A stretch of DNA of 64,000 bases from Gordonia jacobaea (GCF_001186365.1 NZ_LDTZ01000025.1:41521-105520), one strand, 5' to 3'. Counted from the stretch's first letter, positions 46,392 to 55,788 are shown. Translations and numbers: made by a program. The notes: generated from the sequence alone by a model not told the origin.

Positions 46392-46697
46392 TCAGGACAG
46401 ATGTCGCATCACCCGGTCGACCTTGCCGGTCAGTTCGTCGGTGTGGCCGGGGCGGATATCGGCCTTGATGACGAGCCCCACACGCGGGGCGAGTTCGCCG
46501 ACCGCGTCGGTGGCGCGTTTGATCACGTCCATCACCGCGTCCCAGTCACCCTCGACGTAGGTGAACATCGCGGTCGTCTGGTGCGGCAGACCGGATTCGC
46601 GAACCACCCGCACCGCAGCCGCGACGGCTTCGCTCATCCCGCCGTCATCGTCGACGGCGTCGCCACCCGACGGAGTGAGACTGAAAGCGGCGATCAT
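46392..46697 (-). CDS. UPF0045/MTH1187-family thiamine-binding-type protein
   Basis: This 101-residue ferredoxin-like fold protein matches the MTH1187 family, some members of which bind thiamine or hydroxymethylpyrimidine. Key stretches are MIAAFSLTPSGG, SGLPHQTTAMFTYVEGDWDAVMDVIKRA and RVGLVIKADIRPG. GAGGAG lies 6 bases before the ATG at 46697. It is followed by the MFS gene on the same strand and may provide a ligand-binding function for it. That link is inference. Confidence 0.85.
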   Translation of the reverse strand: MIAAFSLTPSGGDAVDDDGGMSEAVAAAVRVVRESGLPHQTTAMFTYVEGDWDAVMDVIKRATDAVGELAPRVGLVIKADIRPGHTDELTGKVDRVMRHLS

Positions 46698-46761
46698 GGT
46701 CGGCTCCTCTGCGAGCTGTGCGGGACTGGAGGCAACGCAGGCAAGGCCCTATACGCGGGCG

Positions 46762-47130
46762 TCAGGCTGCGTACTGGGGCTTCGACTCGGCGTCGAACTG
46801 CGCCGACAACTCGGCCAGATGCCCGTTGCGGCGCGCCCACCATTCGAACACGAGGGTGCCGAACGGCGGGATGCTCGAGATCAGCGCGAGCAACGTGACC
46901 CAGAGGCTCCACCTCAACGAGACCGCCGTGACGATCGAGATCAGAACGAACGCGACGAACACGATGCCGTGCACCATGCCGGGAACCGCGACGGCCTCGG
47001 TGTACCCGAGCACCCACTTGAAGAACATCGCCACCAGCAGCGCAGCCCAGGTGATCGCTTCCAGCACGGCGACGAACCGGAATCGCTTGGCGGGGGTCGA
47101 CAGGTCGAAGAATTGCTTCATATAGGACAT
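46762..47130 (-). CDS. DUF3817 membrane protein (second copy)
   Basis: This 122-residue membrane protein with three hydrophobic segments has the DUF3817 pattern (RFRFVAVLEAITWAALLVAMFFKW, VPGMVHGIVFVAFVLISI, ISSIPPFGTLVFEWW). It is only distantly similar to the DUF3817 protein at 24892. Its function is unknown. The start at 47130 lies only 10 bases from a 16-base-stem hairpin, leaving little room for its own promoter. The ATG at 47121 is an alternative start. Confidence 0.85.
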   Translation of the reverse strand: MSYMKQFFDLSTPAKRFRFVAVLEAITWAALLVAMFFKWVLGYTEAVAVPGMVHGIVFVAFVLISIVTAVSLRWSLWVTLLALISSIPPFGTLVFEWWARRNGHLAELSAQFDAESKPQYAA

Positions 47131-47140
47131 TGTGCCTGAT

Positions 47141-47178
47141 ACGGATGCCTACTACGACACGGCGTAGTAGGCATCCGT
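47141..47178. terminator. Perfect 16-base hairpin between the thiolase and DUF3817 genes
   Basis: ACGGATGCCTACTACG (47141-47156) pairs without mismatch with 47163-47178 around a 6-base loop. It lies 24 bases after the thiolase stop and 10 bases before the DUF3817 start, on the leftward transcript. No U-run follows. It may terminate thiolase transcription or control read-through into DUF3817. Confidence 0.65.
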
Positions 47179-47202
47179 GATCACGAACGTGTTGGAGTGA
47201 CC

Positions 47203-48408
47203 TCAGGCCTTGGGGACTCGGATGATGAGCGCGTCACCCTGACCACCGGCACCACAGAGCGCGGCAACGCCGACGCCCCCACCCCGACGCTGCAGTTCCA
47301 GCGCGAGGTGCAGCGTGATGCGGGCACCCGACGTTCCGATGGGATGGCCGATCGCGATGGCCCCACCGTTGACGTTGACGATGTCGGGGTTGATGCCGAG
47401 CGCCTTGGTCGAGGCCAGGCCGACTGCGGCGAACGCCTCGTTGATCTCGACGAGGTCGAGATCGGCCGGCGCGATTCCTGCTCGCGCACAAGCCTTTTCG
47501 ATGGCGTTGGCCGGCTGGAGCTGCAGCGAGGAGTCGGGGCCCGCAACCACACCGTGCGGACCGATCTCGGCGAGCGGGGTCAGGCCGAGTTCTGCTGCCT
47601 TCGCCTTGCTCATCACGACGACGGCGGCGCCGCCGTCGGAGATCTGCGACGAGTTGCCCGCCGTGATGGTGCCGTCCTTGCGGAATGCCGGGCGCAGTCC
47701 CGCGAGAGTGTCGGCGGTGGTGTCGGCGCGAATACCCTCGTCCTCGGCGAATTCGATCGGGTCGCCCTTGCGCTGCGGGATGCTCACCGGAACCACCTCG
47801 TCGGCAAACAGCCCGTTCTTCCACGCGGTCGCGGCGAGCTGGTGGCTACGCGCGGCGAACTCGTCCTGCTCGGCGCGGGTGAAGCCGTCGGCGTCATTGC
47901 CCTGCTCGGTCAGCGCACCCATCGGCTGATCGGTGAACGCGTCGTAGAGGCCGTCGAATGCGGTGTGGTCCACGAGCTCGGTGTTGCCGTACTTGAATCC
48001 GCTGCGGCTTCCCGGCAGGAGGTGCGGTGCCTGGGTCATCGACTCCTGGCCACCGGCGACGACGCACTCGAACTCACCGGCGCGGATGAGCTGATCGGCG
48101 AGTGCGATCGAGTCGATGCCCGACAAGCACATCTTGTTGATGGTCAGCGCAGGGACATCCCAGCCGATTCCGGCTTTCACCGACGTCTGGCGCGCAGGCA
48201 TCTGACCTGCGCCGGCGGTGAGCACCTGGCCCATGATCACGTAGTCGACTGCCGACGCCGGGACACCGCCGCGTTCGAGCGCAGCCTTGATGGCGATCGC
48301 ACCGAGATCGACACCGCTGAAACCCTTCAGCGAGCCGAGGAGCCGACCGAACGGCGTGCGCGCGCCGGCGACGATCACCGACGTCGCCTGATCTGTTGCC
48401 GGGGACAT
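47203..48408 (-). CDS. fadA4: Acetyl-CoA C-acetyltransferase (thiolase)
   Basis: This 401-residue thiolase cleaves or forms acetoacetyl-CoA-type 3-ketoacyl-CoA. The acyl-accepting Cys94 lies in NKMCLSGID, with [10 protein letters not shown] and the second cysteine in CGAGGQGDA near the C-terminus. The ATG at 48408 has GGAGG 5 bases upstream; an ATG at 48438 has none. It corresponds to Rv1323 (fadA4) and diverges from methylmalonyl-CoA epimerase. The pair links acyl-CoA turnover to propionyl-CoA metabolism. Confidence 0.95.
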   Translation of the reverse strand: MSPATDQATSVIVAGARTPFGRLLGSLKGFSGVDLGAIAIKAALERGGVPASAVDYVIMGQVLTAGAGQMPARQTSVKAGIGWDVPALTINKMCLSGIDSIALADQLIRAGEFECVVAGGQESMTQAPHLLPGSRSGFKYGNTELVDHTAFDGLYDAFTDQPMGALTEQGNDADGFTRAEQDEFAARSHQLAATAWKNGLFADEVVPVSIPQRKGDPIEFAEDEGIRADTTADTLAGLRPAFRKDGTITAGNSSQISDGGAAVVVMSKAKAAELGLTPLAEIGPHGVVAGPDSSLQLQPANAIEKACARAGIAPADLDLVEINEAFAAVGLASTKALGINPDIVNVNGGAIAIGHPIGTSGARITLHLALELQRRGGGVGVAALCGAGGQGDALIIRVPKA

Positions 48409-48437
48409 GAGGACCTCCAAGTACTGGGCAGCGACCA

Positions 48438-48447
48438 ACCGAGCGGT
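48438..48447. promoter_or_regulatory. Short palindrome in the fadA4/mce divergent region
   Basis: ACCG-AG-CGGT forms a short inverted repeat 30 bases before the thiolase start. TetR-type regulators of acyl-CoA genes often use such sites. The assignment is weak. Confidence 0.2.
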
Positions 48448-48487
48448 CGCTCTGTTCGAATGACGCCTTAAACGTTACCTTTATCGC

Positions 48488-49030
48488 ATGACGACCTCAT
48501 CATCCGTGCCCCCCGCCAAATCAGCGGTTGCAGTCGATTCAGAAGCCGCAGGTGCGGTCGACTCCCCTGGTGCGACGGCACTCATCTCCGACCTCGTGGT
48601 GGCCATCGACCACGTCGGCATCGCGGTGCCCGATCTCGACGCCGCGAAGCAGTGGTACGCCGACCACCTCGGATTCGTCACCCTGCACCAGGAGAAGAAC
48701 GAGGAGCAGGGTGTCGAGGAAGCAATGGTCGGACCCGCCGACGCAGGCGCCGGCGCGGTGATCCAGCTGCTTGCCCCGGCTTCCGAGTCGTCGACGATCG
48801 CCAAGTTCCTCGATCGCAACGGACCAGGCCTGCAGCAGCTCGCCGTACGGGTCACCGACGTCGACGAGGTGATGTCACGCCTGACGTCCGCAGGTGTCCG
48901 CGTGCTGTATCCGGAGGCGCGACGCGGCACGGCCGACTCGCGAATCAACTTCGTGCATCCGAAGGATGCGGGCGGTGTGCTCCTCGAACTCGTCGAGCCC
49001 GCGGCCGACCAGGGCGCTTCGACGCACTGA
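48488..49030 (+). CDS. mce: Methylmalonyl-CoA epimerase
   Basis: This 180-residue VOC-fold enzyme interconverts (R)- and (S)-methylmalonyl-CoA in propionate metabolism. Metal and fold motifs are VAIDHVGIAVPDLDAA, LLAPASESSTIAKFL, GPGLQQLAVRVTDVDEVM and the terminal GGVLLELVEP. About 35 residues precede the usual N-terminus, so a later start cannot be excluded, although no stronger ribosome site is visible. It corresponds to Rv1322A. Confidence 0.93.
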   Translation: MTTSSSVPPAKSAVAVDSEAAGAVDSPGATALISDLVVAIDHVGIAVPDLDAAKQWYADHLGFVTLHQEKNEEQGVEEAMVGPADAGAGAVIQLLAPASESSTIAKFLDRNGPGLQQLAVRVTDVDEVMSRLTSAGVRVLYPEARRGTADSRINFVHPKDAGGVLLELVEPAADQGASTH

Positions 49031-49130
49031 GCCGCACACTTTCGCTCTGACGCCGGCTATTCGCAAAGGCGTAGACGCGCTCGGGCCAGACACAGCACCG
49101 CCACAGCACAGCCGACTAGACTGTCGAACC

Positions 49131-50171
49131 ATGTCGAGCCAGGCTCCGAGGCAGCAACTCCCGTTCGCCGTCGTCATGCGCGGATACGATCGCGAGCAGG
49201 TCGCCGAGCGTTTTCGACGCATCGACGCCGACCTGCGAGTCCTCGCAGCCGACCGTGACGCCGCGACCGCCAACGCGCAAGAACTCGCCGCACATCTGCA
49301 CGAGGCGCGCGCGACGATCGACGAACTGCGGCGCGAGGTCGACACGCTGTCGGTACCACCCACCACGGCGCAGGGCATGAGCGAACGCTTGAGTCGCATG
49401 CTGCAGCTCGCGTCCGACGAGGCGTCGGAGATGCGCGCGGAAGCCAGCGCAGAGGCCGCCGAGACGGTGTCAGTGGCGCGTCAGGAAGCAGCGGAACTCG
49501 CCAAGAACTCGCGTGAAGACGCCGACCGCATCGTGTCGGAGGCACGGAGTAGGGCCGAGTTGATCGTGTCGAATGCGGAGAACAAGGCGTCGGGCATCGT
49601 CGCCGACGCCGAACAGCACGCAACCGATCTACGCACCGATGCGGAATCGATTCATGCCAAGGCCAAGGCCGACGCCGCCGAGTCGGATCGCCTGTGCACC
49701 GAGCGCGCAGCCGCAATGGAAGCCGAACACTCGACGACGATGAACGCGGCACGTACCCAGGCGTCCCAACTGGTCGCCAAGGCTCATGCCGACGCCGACG
49801 AACTGGCCCGCCAGAGCAAGCAGACACGCACCGAGGAGCGCCGCCGGCACGACTCGACGCTCGCCGAGGAGCGTCGACAAGCACTGGCCGAGGCCAAGCA
49901 GATCCGCGACACCGCGCGCGATATCGCGATCGAGCGACTGGCGGGCTCCCGCAACCTCTCGGCGAAGGCCGACGATGCTCGCACGCAGGTGCTCGAGGAG
50001 TTCGAGGAGATCCGCACGAAGCTCGTCGAGATCCAGCGTGAGTTCGGCACCTTCCCCGACACGTTGCGACCGGCCGAAGACATCGACTACACGTCGTTGT
50101 CGGATGCCGACGACTCCGAACTTCTCAACCGGATACTGTCCGAACGCGCTCGCTTCAGCACGGGCGACTGA
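49131..50171 (+). CDS. DivIVA-like coiled-coil protein
   Basis: This is a 346-residue protein. The first 45 residues (LPFAVVMRGYDREQVAERFRRIDADL) resemble the DivIVA/Wag31 membrane-binding head, which recognises negatively curved membrane. The rest is a long Ala/Glu/Arg-rich coiled coil, followed by a short acidic tail. Proteins of this kind organise polar growth or scaffold envelope enzymes in Actinobacteria. The canonical wag31 is usually beside ftsZ, so this is probably a paralogue. No strong ribosome site precedes the ATG at 49131, and I chose it from the head-domain alignment. Confidence 0.82.
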   Translation: MSSQAPRQQLPFAVVMRGYDREQVAERFRRIDADLRVLAADRDAATANAQELAAHLHEARATIDELRREVDTLSVPPTTAQGMSERLSRMLQLASDEASEMRAEASAEAAETVSVARQEAAELAKNSREDADRIVSEARSRAELIVSNAENKASGIVADAEQHATDLRTDAESIHAKAKADAAESDRLCTERAAAMEAEHSTTMNAARTQASQLVAKAHADADELARQSKQTRTEERRRHDSTLAEERRQALAEAKQIRDTARDIAIERLAGSRNLSAKADDARTQVLEEFEEIRTKLVEIQREFGTFPDTLRPAEDIDYTSLSDADDSELLNRILSERARFSTGD

Positions 50172-50183
50172 CGCCCTCGCGCA

Positions 50184-50882
50184 TCAGAAAAGCCGGAACT
50201 CGGTACTCTCCGCACCCCGCAGTGCGTCGTAATCCAAGACGACGCAACGGATTCCGCGGTCGGTTGCCAGCGTGCGCGCCTGCGGTTTGATCTGCTGCGC
50301 CGCGAAGACACCGCTCACCGGGGCAAGCAACGGATCGCGGTTGAGAAGTTCGAGGTAGCGGGTCAGTTGTTCGACGCCGTCGATCTCGCCGCGACGTTTG
50401 ATCTCGACGGCGACAGTCGCTCCCCGCGCATCCCTGCACAGAATGTCGACGGGTCCGATTGCCGTCATGTACTCGCGCCTGATCAGCGTGTGGCCGGGCC
50501 CGAGAGTCTCGACATGCTCGGCGAGCAACTCCTGCAGGTGCGCCTCGACGCCGTCCTTGACCAAACCGGGATCGATGCCGAGTTCATGCGACGAGTCGTG
50601 CTCGATCGAGGCGAGCGTGATCCGCAGTTCCTCGCCGGCCTTGTTGGTCACCACCCAGTACGCCTCTACCGAATCGTGCACCGCCGCGATCTCCTCGGGC
50701 ACCTGCGCCTCGGTCAACCAGCAGGGCGGACTCATCCAGTTGAGCGGCTTGTAGGCGCGGTCGTCGGCATGCACACTCACCGATCCGTCGGACTTGATGA
50801 GCAGCAGCCGTTTGGCCATGGGCAGATGAGCCGTCAGTCGGCCGACGTAGTCCACTTGGCATTCCGCGATCACCAGACGCAC
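50184..50882 (-). CDS. nucS: Mismatch-specific endonuclease NucS/EndoMS
   Basis: This 232-residue nuclease carries out non-canonical mismatch repair in Actinobacteria lacking MutS/MutL. An N-terminal dimerisation domain is followed by a RecB-like catalytic domain with [35 protein letters not shown] and late beta strands. The C-terminal segment ESTEFRLF is close to the beta-clamp-binding tail expected of NucS. The GTG start is at 50882. It corresponds to Rv1321 and converges on the DivIVA-like gene. Confidence 0.96.
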   Translation of the reverse strand: MRLVIAECQVDYVGRLTAHLPMAKRLLLIKSDGSVSVHADDRAYKPLNWMSPPCWLTEAQVPEEIAAVHDSVEAYWVVTNKAGEELRITLASIEHDSSHELGIDPGLVKDGVEAHLQELLAEHVETLGPGHTLIRREYMTAIGPVDILCRDARGATVAVEIKRRGEIDGVEQLTRYLELLNRDPLLAPVSGVFAAQQIKPQARTLATDRGIRCVVLDYDALRGAESTEFRLF

Positions 50883-50965
50883 ACCGGGCAGCTTATCGGC
50901 CGCACACGCTGACCAACACGACCCCCGACCCCCGGCGAGCCACGCCGAGCCACCACTGCGACTAG

Positions 50966-52402
50966 TCAGGCGTTGCGGTAGCGCTTCAGCAGGAACTCTT
51001 CGGCGTCGTCGACGGCATCGACCATGGATGAGTGCACGTGCGGGAGCGTGGGGTCGAGTCCCTGCAATTGAGCAGGCACGGCGAGCTCGTGGACGAAGGA
51101 GTCCGACCGGTGTCGCTCGACACTCGCGCGGACCTCGCCGTCGGGGTCGACGAGAATGATGCGTTTACCGCCGTCGTCGGCTGAGTTCTTGACGGCGAGC
51201 ATCATCGTGCGGGCGACCGGATCGATCACCCCGACACGCGAGATCTCGATGATCACGACGTCGACGCGCTCGATGTCGTCTTCGACGCGCCGCAGTGCGC
51301 TCTCCGCGCTGCCGAACGTCAGGTCGCCCTGCAACTCGTACACCCGGACACGGTCGCGGCAGGTGCGCAGGAAACTGCGCTCCTCCTCCGTCCAGTCGAT
51401 GCCGACGGAGAAATCGGCGATGTCGTAGGTCGCTCTGATGGTGACGCGGTTCTCGCGGGTCACGTTGAACATGTGGAGCCCGAGGTTGGACGACAATTGC
51501 TCGCAGGTCTGGATGCCGCGCACGCTGTTGCCGTGCTCATCGAGTCGAGGCGAATAGACACCGATGCCGAGCTGACCGGGCAGCACCGCCAGGATGCCGC
51601 CTCCCACACCACTTTTCGCAGGCATGCCGACCGCTGTCACCCAGTCGCCCGCGGCGTCGTACATGCCGCACGTGGTCATCACGCTCAGCAGCCGCTGTGC
51701 GACCTCCTGACTGAACACTCGCCGTCCGGTGCGCGGGTTGGCTCCACCGCAGGCGATCGTCGTACCCATCACGGCGAGGTCGTCGGTGGTGACCTCGATC
51801 GCGCACTGACGGAAGTAGAGCGCGATCGCGGCGTCTGGATGGGTGTCGAGTCCGCCGAAGCTGTCGAGCATGTAGGCGATCGCACGATTACGCGACCCTG
51901 TGGCCGCCTCCGACTCGAAGACGTCGTGGTTGAGCGTCAACTGTCGGCCGGCGCATGCGGAGTAGAAGGCGAGAATCTCCTCGAAAGTCTTCTCCACGAC
52001 CTCGGGATCGACCTCGCGGACCGGAGGAAGGAGCAACGACGACGCGACAATGGCTCCGGCGTTGATCATCGCGTTCTTGGGTCGACGTCGTGAGTCGACG
52101 CTGATCTGGTTGAACGCCTCACCCGACGGCTCGACACCGATCTTCGCGTCGACCTCTGTCGGACCCAATCGGCTCAGCGCCATCGCGTAGGTCAGTGGCT
52201 TGGACACCGATTGGATGGTGAACGCGGTCCCCGAGTCACCGAGCGAGTACAGGTAGCCGTCGTGCATGGCGACCGAGAGTCCATAGCCGTCGGGATCGAC
52301 CGCCGCGAGTTCGGGGATGTAGTCGGCCACCTCCCCCGCCCGGTCGTCGGCGCAGTCGGACATGATCTTGCGCAGGTAGCCATCCACATGCGAAATCGTC
52401 AC
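50966..52402 (-). CDS. glsA: Glutaminase fused to a STAS domain
   Basis: This is a 478-residue protein. Residues 1 to about 310 form a serine-dependent beta-lactamase-fold glutaminase. The catalytic SxxK is Ser65-Val-Ser-Lys68 (QSVSKPL), followed by [12 protein letters not shown] and [13 protein letters not shown]. It converts glutamine to glutamate and ammonia. Residues about 350-460 form a STAS domain ([38 protein letters not shown]), the fold of anti-sigma-factor antagonists and SulP transporter tails, likely regulatory. The stop lies far from nucS. It follows the GAF regulator by 39 bases on the same strand and may be co-transcribed. Confidence 0.93.
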   Translation of the reverse strand: MTISHVDGYLRKIMSDCADDRAGEVADYIPELAAVDPDGYGLSVAMHDGYLYSLGDSGTAFTIQSVSKPLTYAMALSRLGPTEVDAKIGVEPSGEAFNQISVDSRRRPKNAMINAGAIVASSLLLPPVREVDPEVVEKTFEEILAFYSACAGRQLTLNHDVFESEAATGSRNRAIAYMLDSFGGLDTHPDAAIALYFRQCAIEVTTDDLAVMGTTIACGGANPRTGRRVFSQEVAQRLLSVMTTCGMYDAAGDWVTAVGMPAKSGVGGGILAVLPGQLGIGVYSPRLDEHGNSVRGIQTCEQLSSNLGLHMFNVTRENRVTIRATYDIADFSVGIDWTEEERSFLRTCRDRVRVYELQGDLTFGSAESALRRVEDDIERVDVVIIEISRVGVIDPVARTMMLAVKNSADDGGKRIILVDPDGEVRASVERHRSDSFVHELAVPAQLQGLDPTLPHVHSSMVDAVDDAEEFLLKRYRNA

Positions 52403-52441
52403 GCACTGACCGTAACCCGCCGAAGTTCATCGGTCGAGGAT

Positions 52442-53689
52442 TCACCGGTCGAGTGACCGCGCGGGGTCGTCGACAGTCGTGATCTCGACCCCCGCGGCGA
52501 ACCGGTACGGATTCGCGCTGAGCACGCCGCCGAGACTCTTTCGCAGACGCGACATCTCGGCGCGCACCGTGACGGTGCGGTCGTCGGTGCCGAAGAGTTG
52601 CTCCGACATCGCTGCCGCACTCAACCCGGCGGGGTGCGCGGCGAGCAGCGCCAGGATCTCCGTGTGCCGCCGCGACGGACGTTGGGTCCACGAGCCCGTC
52701 GCGCCCGATACCCGCACAGTCGGTGGACGGTTGCCCGCGAAGTCGAGTTCGACGAGCGTCGTCGTCGGGTCGCGGTCGTCGGCCACGCGCACGAGCCATC
52801 CGCCCGGCAACGGTTCGAACTCGCATGCACCCAGAGCGTGTAACCACGTGCGCCCGGGCTGCGGAGTCCCGGGTAGAAGCAGCCGCGAGCACGGCGCAAC
52901 CGAGTCGACCGCCGCCACCCAGCCGTCGGGGTCGACGGCGAGCGCCGGCCCGGATGACCGCGCGAGGATCGGCGCCGCGATCGCCCTCAGCTCGTCGAGG
53001 CGGCGTCGATGATGTTCGCGCAGTTGAGATTCGGCGAGTTTCGCAACGGCACTCACCAGTGCCAGCGTCGTCGGGTGGATGGTTGCGGCGGGGCCACTGA
53101 CGTCGACGACGCCGAGCACCGCATCCGTTCTCGGGTCGCGGATCGGCGCACCCGTGCACGTCCAGGTGTGGTGTGTTCGAACGAAGTGCTCGGCGGAGAA
53201 GACCTGGACGGGACCTCCGGACATCAGCGCGGTTCCGATGGCGTTGGTGCCGACGGACTGCTCTCCCCAGTCCGCGCCCTCGACGAATCCGAGACGATCG
53301 GCCCGGTGCAGCACGCGGGTCTGACCTCCACGCCAGAGAACGTGTCCCACGGCGTCGGCGATCACCAGGATGTTGTCGCCGTCGGCGATCACGGCGTCGA
53401 GTCCACCGGTCAGATCGTCGAGAACGAGTGCCAACGGTGACTGAGCGCGACGCGCCTCGAGGTCCGCGGCACCGATGAGGCTCTCACCGCGGCCGCGCTC
53501 GGGGTCGACACCCGCGCGCAGGACTCGACGCCACGACTCGCCGATCACATCGCGCGGACGCGCGGGTGGGCGGCTGCCCGACATCGCGGCGTCGTACACG
53601 GCTGCGAGCACGGCGGCATACTGCCGCGGGTCATCGCCCGCGCCAACCGCGGGCTCGCCCTCTCGGGATGGTGATGTAGCGGTCATCAC
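52442..53689 (-). CDS. GAF-domain transcriptional regulator
   Basis: This 415-residue regulator has a sensory region resembling the AcoR-type GAF module: VIGESWRRVLRAGVDPERG, then DRLGFVEGADWGEQSVGTNAIGTAL and HHTWTCTGAPIRDP. It lacks the sigma-54 ATPase domain of AcoR. Instead it ends in a winged helix (RRHTEILALLAAHPAGLSAAAMSEQLFG, then EMSRLRKSLGGVL). Such proteins in Actinobacteria control neighbouring alcohol, aldehyde or monooxygenase genes. It diverges from the flavin monooxygenase gene with a palindrome between them, so that gene is the likely target. The effector is unknown. Confidence 0.87.
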   Translation of the reverse strand: MMTATSPSREGEPAVGAGDDPRQYAAVLAAVYDAAMSGSRPPARPRDVIGESWRRVLRAGVDPERGRGESLIGAADLEARRAQSPLALVLDDLTGGLDAVIADGDNILVIADAVGHVLWRGGQTRVLHRADRLGFVEGADWGEQSVGTNAIGTALMSGGPVQVFSAEHFVRTHHTWTCTGAPIRDPRTDAVLGVVDVSGPAATIHPTTLALVSAVAKLAESQLREHHRRRLDELRAIAAPILARSSGPALAVDPDGWVAAVDSVAPCSRLLLPGTPQPGRTWLHALGACEFEPLPGGWLVRVADDRDPTTTLVELDFAGNRPPTVRVSGATGSWTQRPSRRHTEILALLAAHPAGLSAAAMSEQLFGTDDRTVTVRAEMSRLRKSLGGVLSANPYRFAAGVEITTVDDPARSLDR

Positions 53690-53737
53690 CAGCGATTGTG
53701 CTCTCGATCACAGAAGAACCGCAAAGAACCCCGCGAA

Positions 53738-53751
53738 TGCAACCTGTTGCA
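53738..53751. promoter_or_regulatory. Palindrome TGCAAC-CT-GTTGCA in the GAF regulator/monooxygenase divergent region
   Basis: Perfect 6-base arms lie 85 bases before the monooxygenase start and 49 before the regulator start. A second inverted repeat, GTGTG-N8-CACAC, is at 53779-53796. Either could be the GAF regulator's site. Confidence 0.45.
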
Positions 53752-53835
53752 ACCCTTGCTCACCCGACCCGCTCCCGAGTGTGCTGTGCATCACACCCGC
53801 CGGGCGCAACGGCCCGACAGAGATGAGGAGTAGCG

Positions 53836-55710
53836 ATGACTCAGACGCTTGAACCCCAGACGTCTTCACCGACCACCGGACGAGACGAGCCGACCGAACG
53901 GACACCGACGGAACGCGTCGACCGGTGGCTCGCCGACTTCGAGTCGGCGCTTCGGGCACGCGATATCGCCGCGGTGACCTCGATGTTCGCGACCGATTGC
54001 TACTGGCGTGACCTCGTGGCCTTCACCTGGAACCTCAAAACAGTCGAGGGCCGCGAACAACTCGCAGACATGCTCACGGCGCGCCTCGACGACACCGCCC
54101 CGGAGTCGTTCACCGCAACCGAGACCCCCACCGAGGACGACGGCGTCGTGACGGCGTTTCTCGAGTTCGAGACCGCGACGGGTCGCGGCGAAGGCATGCT
54201 GCGGCTCCGACAGGCGGCCGACGGCGACGGCAACGACCGCGACGAGGCGTGGACGCTGCTCACCACCCTCCAGGAACTGAAGGGGCACGAGGAGCGCCGC
54301 GGCGCGAGCAGGGTGCTCGGCGCAGTTCACGGGTCCGAGCCCGACGCGCGATCCTGGGCCGAACGCCGCGAGGCCGAGGAGGCGGAGCTCGGCCGGTCAA
54401 GCCAGCCATACGTGCTCGTCGTCGGCGGCGGGCAGGGCGGTATCGCGCTCGGTGCGCGCCTGCGGCAACTCGGCGTTCCGTCGATCGTCGTCGACAGTCA
54501 CGACCGACCGGGCGACCAGTGGCGCGGACGGTACAAGACGCTGTGCCTGCACGATCCGGTCTGGTACGACCACCTGCCCTACCTCCCCTTCCCCGACAAC
54601 TGGCCCGTCTTCGCGCCCAAGGACAAGATCGGCGACTGGCTCGAGTTCTATACGCGCGTCATGGAGGTCCCCTACTGGTCGAAGACCACGTGCACGTCGG
54701 CGAGCTACGACGAGCAAGCCGGGCGATGGACCGTCGAGGTCGATCGCGACGGCGAGCACCTCACGCTCACCCCGACCCAACTCGTCCTCGCGACCGGGAT
54801 GTCGGGCAAGCCCAACGTCCCGTCGTTCCCCGGCCAGGAGGTGTTCGCCGGCGAGCAACACCACTCGAGTCAGCACCCGGGACCCGACGGCTTCGCAGGC
54901 AAACGCGTCGTCGTGGTCGGTGCCAACAACTCGGCACATGACATCTGTAAAGCGTTGGTGGAGAACGGGATCGACACGACGATGATCCAGCGATCGTCGA
55001 CACACATCGTGAAGTCGGACTCGCTCATGGAGATCGGCCTCGGCGCGCTCTACAGCGAGCAGGCCGTGGCGTCGGGCATGACGACGAAGAAGGCCGACCT
55101 CACCTTCGCCTCGCTGCCCTACCGGATCATGCACGAGTTCCAGATTCCGCTCTACGACCAGATCCGGGAGCGCGACAAGGACTTCTACGGGCGGCTGGAG
55201 GCGGCAGGCTTCGACCTCGACTTCGGCGACGACGACTCGGGACTGTTCATGAAGTACCTGCGCCGCGGGTCGGGCTACTACATCGATGTCGGCGCGTGCG
55301 AGCTGGTTGCCGACGGCACCATCAAGCTCGCTCACGGCCAGGTCGACCACCTCACCGAGAACTCCGTGGTGCTCGCCGACGGCACAGAGCTTCCGGCGGA
55401 CGTGGTGGTCTACGCGACCGGGTACGGCTCGATGAACGGGTGGGCCGCCGACCTGATCGGCCAGGATGTCGCCGATAGAGTGGGCAAAGTGTGGGGCCTC
55501 GGCTCCGACACCACCAAGGATCCCGGCCCGTGGGAAGGCGAGCAACGCAACATGTGGAAGCCGACCCAGCAACCGGGCCTGTGGTTCCACGGGGGCAATC
55601 TGCACCAGTCCCGCCACTACTCGCTCTACCTCGCACTACAACTGAAGGCACGGTTCGAAGGCATCGACACCCCGGTCTACGGGCTACAGGAGGTCCACCA
55701 CCTGAGCTGA
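53836..55710 (+). CDS. Flavin-containing monooxygenase with N-terminal NTF2-like domain
   Basis: This is a 624-residue oxidoreductase. Residues about 30-150 form an NTF2/SnoaL-like domain (RWLADFESALRARDIAAVTSMF, TDCYWRDLVAFTWNLKTVEG). The FAD fold begins at about 195 (VVGGGQGGIALGARLRQLG). A second Rossmann motif for NADPH lies near 360 (VVVGANNSAHDICKAL), and ATGYGSMNGW near the end closes the flavin site. The pattern is that of YUCCA/FMO-type class B monooxygenases. The substrate is unknown. GAGGAG lies 5 bases before the ATG. A 21-base-stem hairpin follows the stop. Confidence 0.9.
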   Translation: MTQTLEPQTSSPTTGRDEPTERTPTERVDRWLADFESALRARDIAAVTSMFATDCYWRDLVAFTWNLKTVEGREQLADMLTARLDDTAPESFTATETPTEDDGVVTAFLEFETATGRGEGMLRLRQAADGDGNDRDEAWTLLTTLQELKGHEERRGASRVLGAVHGSEPDARSWAERREAEEAELGRSSQPYVLVVGGGQGGIALGARLRQLGVPSIVVDSHDRPGDQWRGRYKTLCLHDPVWYDHLPYLPFPDNWPVFAPKDKIGDWLEFYTRVMEVPYWSKTTCTSASYDEQAGRWTVEVDRDGEHLTLTPTQLVLATGMSGKPNVPSFPGQEVFAGEQHHSSQHPGPDGFAGKRVVVVGANNSAHDICKALVENGIDTTMIQRSSTHIVKSDSLMEIGLGALYSEQAVASGMTTKKADLTFASLPYRIMHEFQIPLYDQIRERDKDFYGRLEAAGFDLDFGDDDSGLFMKYLRRGSGYYIDVGACELVADGTIKLAHGQVDHLTENSVVLADGTELPADVVVYATGYGSMNGWAADLIGQDVADRVGKVWGLGSDTTKDPGPWEGEQRNMWKPTQQPGLWFHGGNLHQSRHYSLYLALQLKARFEGIDTPVYGLQEVHHLS

Positions 55711-55737
55711 CCGGTCGTCGACTGCCGTTCTGCACCC

Positions 55738-55788
55738 ACTGGCCAGAATGTCCTGCGTACCTCTTGGACGCAGGACATTCTGGCCAGT
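55738..55788 (+). terminator. Perfect 21-base-stem hairpin after the monooxygenase gene
   Basis: The arm at 55738-55758 is exactly complementary to 55768-55788, with a 9-base loop ACCTCTTGG. It begins 28 bases after the stop codon. No T-run follows. Its length makes it the strongest hairpin in the window. Confidence 0.75.
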
